From the NCBI GenBank assembly GCA_038502055.1, contig JAXRKN010000043.1:2852001-2916000 (forward strand): a stretch of DNA of 64,000 nucleotides, read 5' to 3'. Shown in pieces: positions 62,945-64,000 of this stretch (positions are counted from its first letter, which is position 1; the number at the start of each line of letters is the position of its first letter). The position numbers and the translations under genes were made by a program. Below the pieces are notes generated by a model. That model ran no database searches. It was not told the DNA's origin and saw only the letters and a list, made by a program, of their open reading frames with translations. Source of the stretch: Tanytarsus gracilentus. Lineage: Eukaryota; Arthropoda; Insecta; Diptera; Chironomidae.

Positions 62945-63418
62945 TTAAACCGATTTTGAGGATAGATATTTTTCAGCAAGAATCACTCGAGCTTTAACTA
63001 ATTCAATCTGCTCGTCGCTCATATTTTTGCAGTCATTTTTCAGAAGAAAAACTTTCAGGAAAAGTCGCAGTTGATCCCTAAAGATGCTCAATTTCATGTT
63101 AGGTGCCATTCTTTCAAACACCTTGTGAAACTCTTCTTCTTCTGCTAGCAGCACTCCCATCATAATTTGTCTCATAAATCGAAGATTTGTTTTGTCAATT
63201 TGACTAAACTCGACGATTTTTAGGACTGACAGAGGCAGATTTCCTTTTACAATGAGATGCACCAGGAACGTTGATAAATTGCTGATTTGATGAGATGAAA
63301 GATTTTCAATTGCTTTAATTCTATCCCAAACCGCAAACTGAATTGCTAGAAGAAACTTTCGATTGTGATCCGAAAACTTTTGAGCCAGAACAGCGTAGAA
63401 AGCATTAAAAGATTTTTC
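62945..63418 (-). pseudogene. NOM1: 3'-terminal fragment of NOM1 (MA3-domain exon)
   Basis: The frame from 63418 down to the stop at 62945 encodes about 157 residues: EKSFNAFYAVLAQKFSDHNR, FLLAIQFAVWDRIKAIENLS, LPLSVLKIVEFSQIDKTNLR, LRLFLKVFLLKN and a charged tail. This is the C-terminal MA3 domain of the nucleolar MIF4G protein NOM1/Sgd1, a factor in small-subunit ribosome biogenesis that recruits DDX48-type helicases. The fragment starts abruptly where the sequence becomes SdhA (junction 63417/63418), with no splice acceptor there. The open frame continues 33 codons into SdhA sequence in the wrong frame. It is therefore best read as a truncated copy made by the tandem duplication; the intact gene probably lies just past the right edge. 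Confidence 0.82.
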
Positions 63419-64000
63419 CGAGCCAATCAGATCCTTTAACTGTATCATACATGTGCCATTTCCAGTCATCATTCTCCATGTTACCGAGAGCCGCATTAAT
63501 ACCGCCCTGAGCCGCAACCGTATGCGAGCGTGTTGGAAAGAGTTTTGTCACGACCGCTGTCTTAAATCCTTCAGCAACCAAGCCGAAAGCAGCACGCAGA
63601 CCAGCTCCACCTAATTGAAAGTGGGAGGATCGATCATAAACAACTTTGTTTGCATAAATAACTTTTTTGCGAAAGTGTCAAGGCCTTGTGTGTGCGAAAA
63701 TGCGTGTAACTTTCATGTTTCACATTAATCATCACATAAACTTACCGGCACCGACAACGACGGCATCAAATTCATGATCAATCACTTGATATGCGTTCGA
63801 AATTGCATTTGAATTTGCCTTCGAGTTTGTATTTCCGACAGTAAAATGAAGATTTCTCGACGACGACACAAGCGACAATGTCTTGAGCTGTAAAATGATA
63901 AATAAAGGAGAAATTAGTGCACGATAAGGATTAGCGATTTGAAATTATCAGTGTCCAGGTGTCGTGTGTGTAAATGCGCTTCCGAGATAAGCAAACGATT
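63418..64000 (-). pseudogene. SdhA: partial second copy of SdhA (exons 2 and part of 3)
   Basis: 63418-64000 repeats 61768-62350 at a constant offset of 1,650 bp with only two substitutions (61788/63438 and 61929/63579) and no indels, introns included. It contains copy exon 2 (63887-63746) and the first part of exon 3 (63610-63418), which is cut by the junction. Read in the SdhA frame across the junction it adds GKIF and stops at TAA 63404-63402, so it could yield only an N-terminal flavin-domain fragment. Both substitutions are silent in SdhA. Its first exon should lie near 64175-64122, outside the window. Confidence 0.9.

Noticed and set aside
1..64000. CRISPR arrays, bacterial operons, riboswitches, rRNA
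   Set aside because: None seen. Repeats present are microsatellites or eukaryotic mobile elements, and gene structure is intron-containing.

Overview
The window is a stretch of nuclear DNA from an animal, most likely a dipteran insect and probably a non-brachyceran such as a midge (inference from protein content, AT-rich intergenic DNA and many introns of about 50-150 bp). Genes are split by GT-AG introns, promoters and operons of bacterial type are absent, and several proteins match insect families closely. I rebuilt each gene by hand from splice sites with consistent phase; all models below close to an exact number of codons.

Layout, left to right: the Q/N-rich 3' end of an unidentified gene (1-126, +); a cordon-bleu-like actin regulator (862-6311, -, 6 exons); an 8.3-kb gene-free stretch; Ars2/Serrate, the nuclear cap/miRNA factor (14659-17757, +, 5 exons); a MISP/AKAP2-type gene (18073 to about 24592, -) whose large intron holds a foldback element and a degenerate coding stretch; a PHLDB/LL5-type FHA-coiled coil-PH gene (25939-30324, -, 5 exons); gilgamesh, casein kinase I gamma (33245-48633, +, 12 exons plus an alternative exon); a secreted leucine-rich-repeat protein (51628-52849, +); a minus-strand retroposon-like insertion (53126-54554) just upstream of PDPR, the regulatory subunit of pyruvate dehydrogenase phosphatase (54874-57997, +, 9 exons); SdhA, the succinate dehydrogenase flavoprotein (59547-62525, -, 6 exons); then a 3' fragment of NOM1 and a second, partial SdhA copy running off the right edge.

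The strongest observations are: (1) gish has a TGA stop in the context TGA-CTAG followed by 62 open in-frame codons, a classic signature of programmed stop-codon readthrough, which would add a Ser/Thr-rich tail after the palmitoylation motif; (2) gish has two tandem homologous exons encoding alternative hinge regions of the kinase, and the phases are arranged so that including both or neither gives a stop; (3) a 1,650-bp tandem duplication has breakpoints inside SdhA and NOM1 coding exons and is 99.7 percent identical over the 583 bp visible; (4) a 1.43-kb insertion has 23-bp target-site duplications and a tetranucleotide tail; (5) a 549-bp foldback element has arms of about 230 bp.

The genes are functionally independent. 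SdhA and PDPR both act in mitochondrial carbon oxidation and lie tail to tail, but nothing in the sequence suggests co-regulation.
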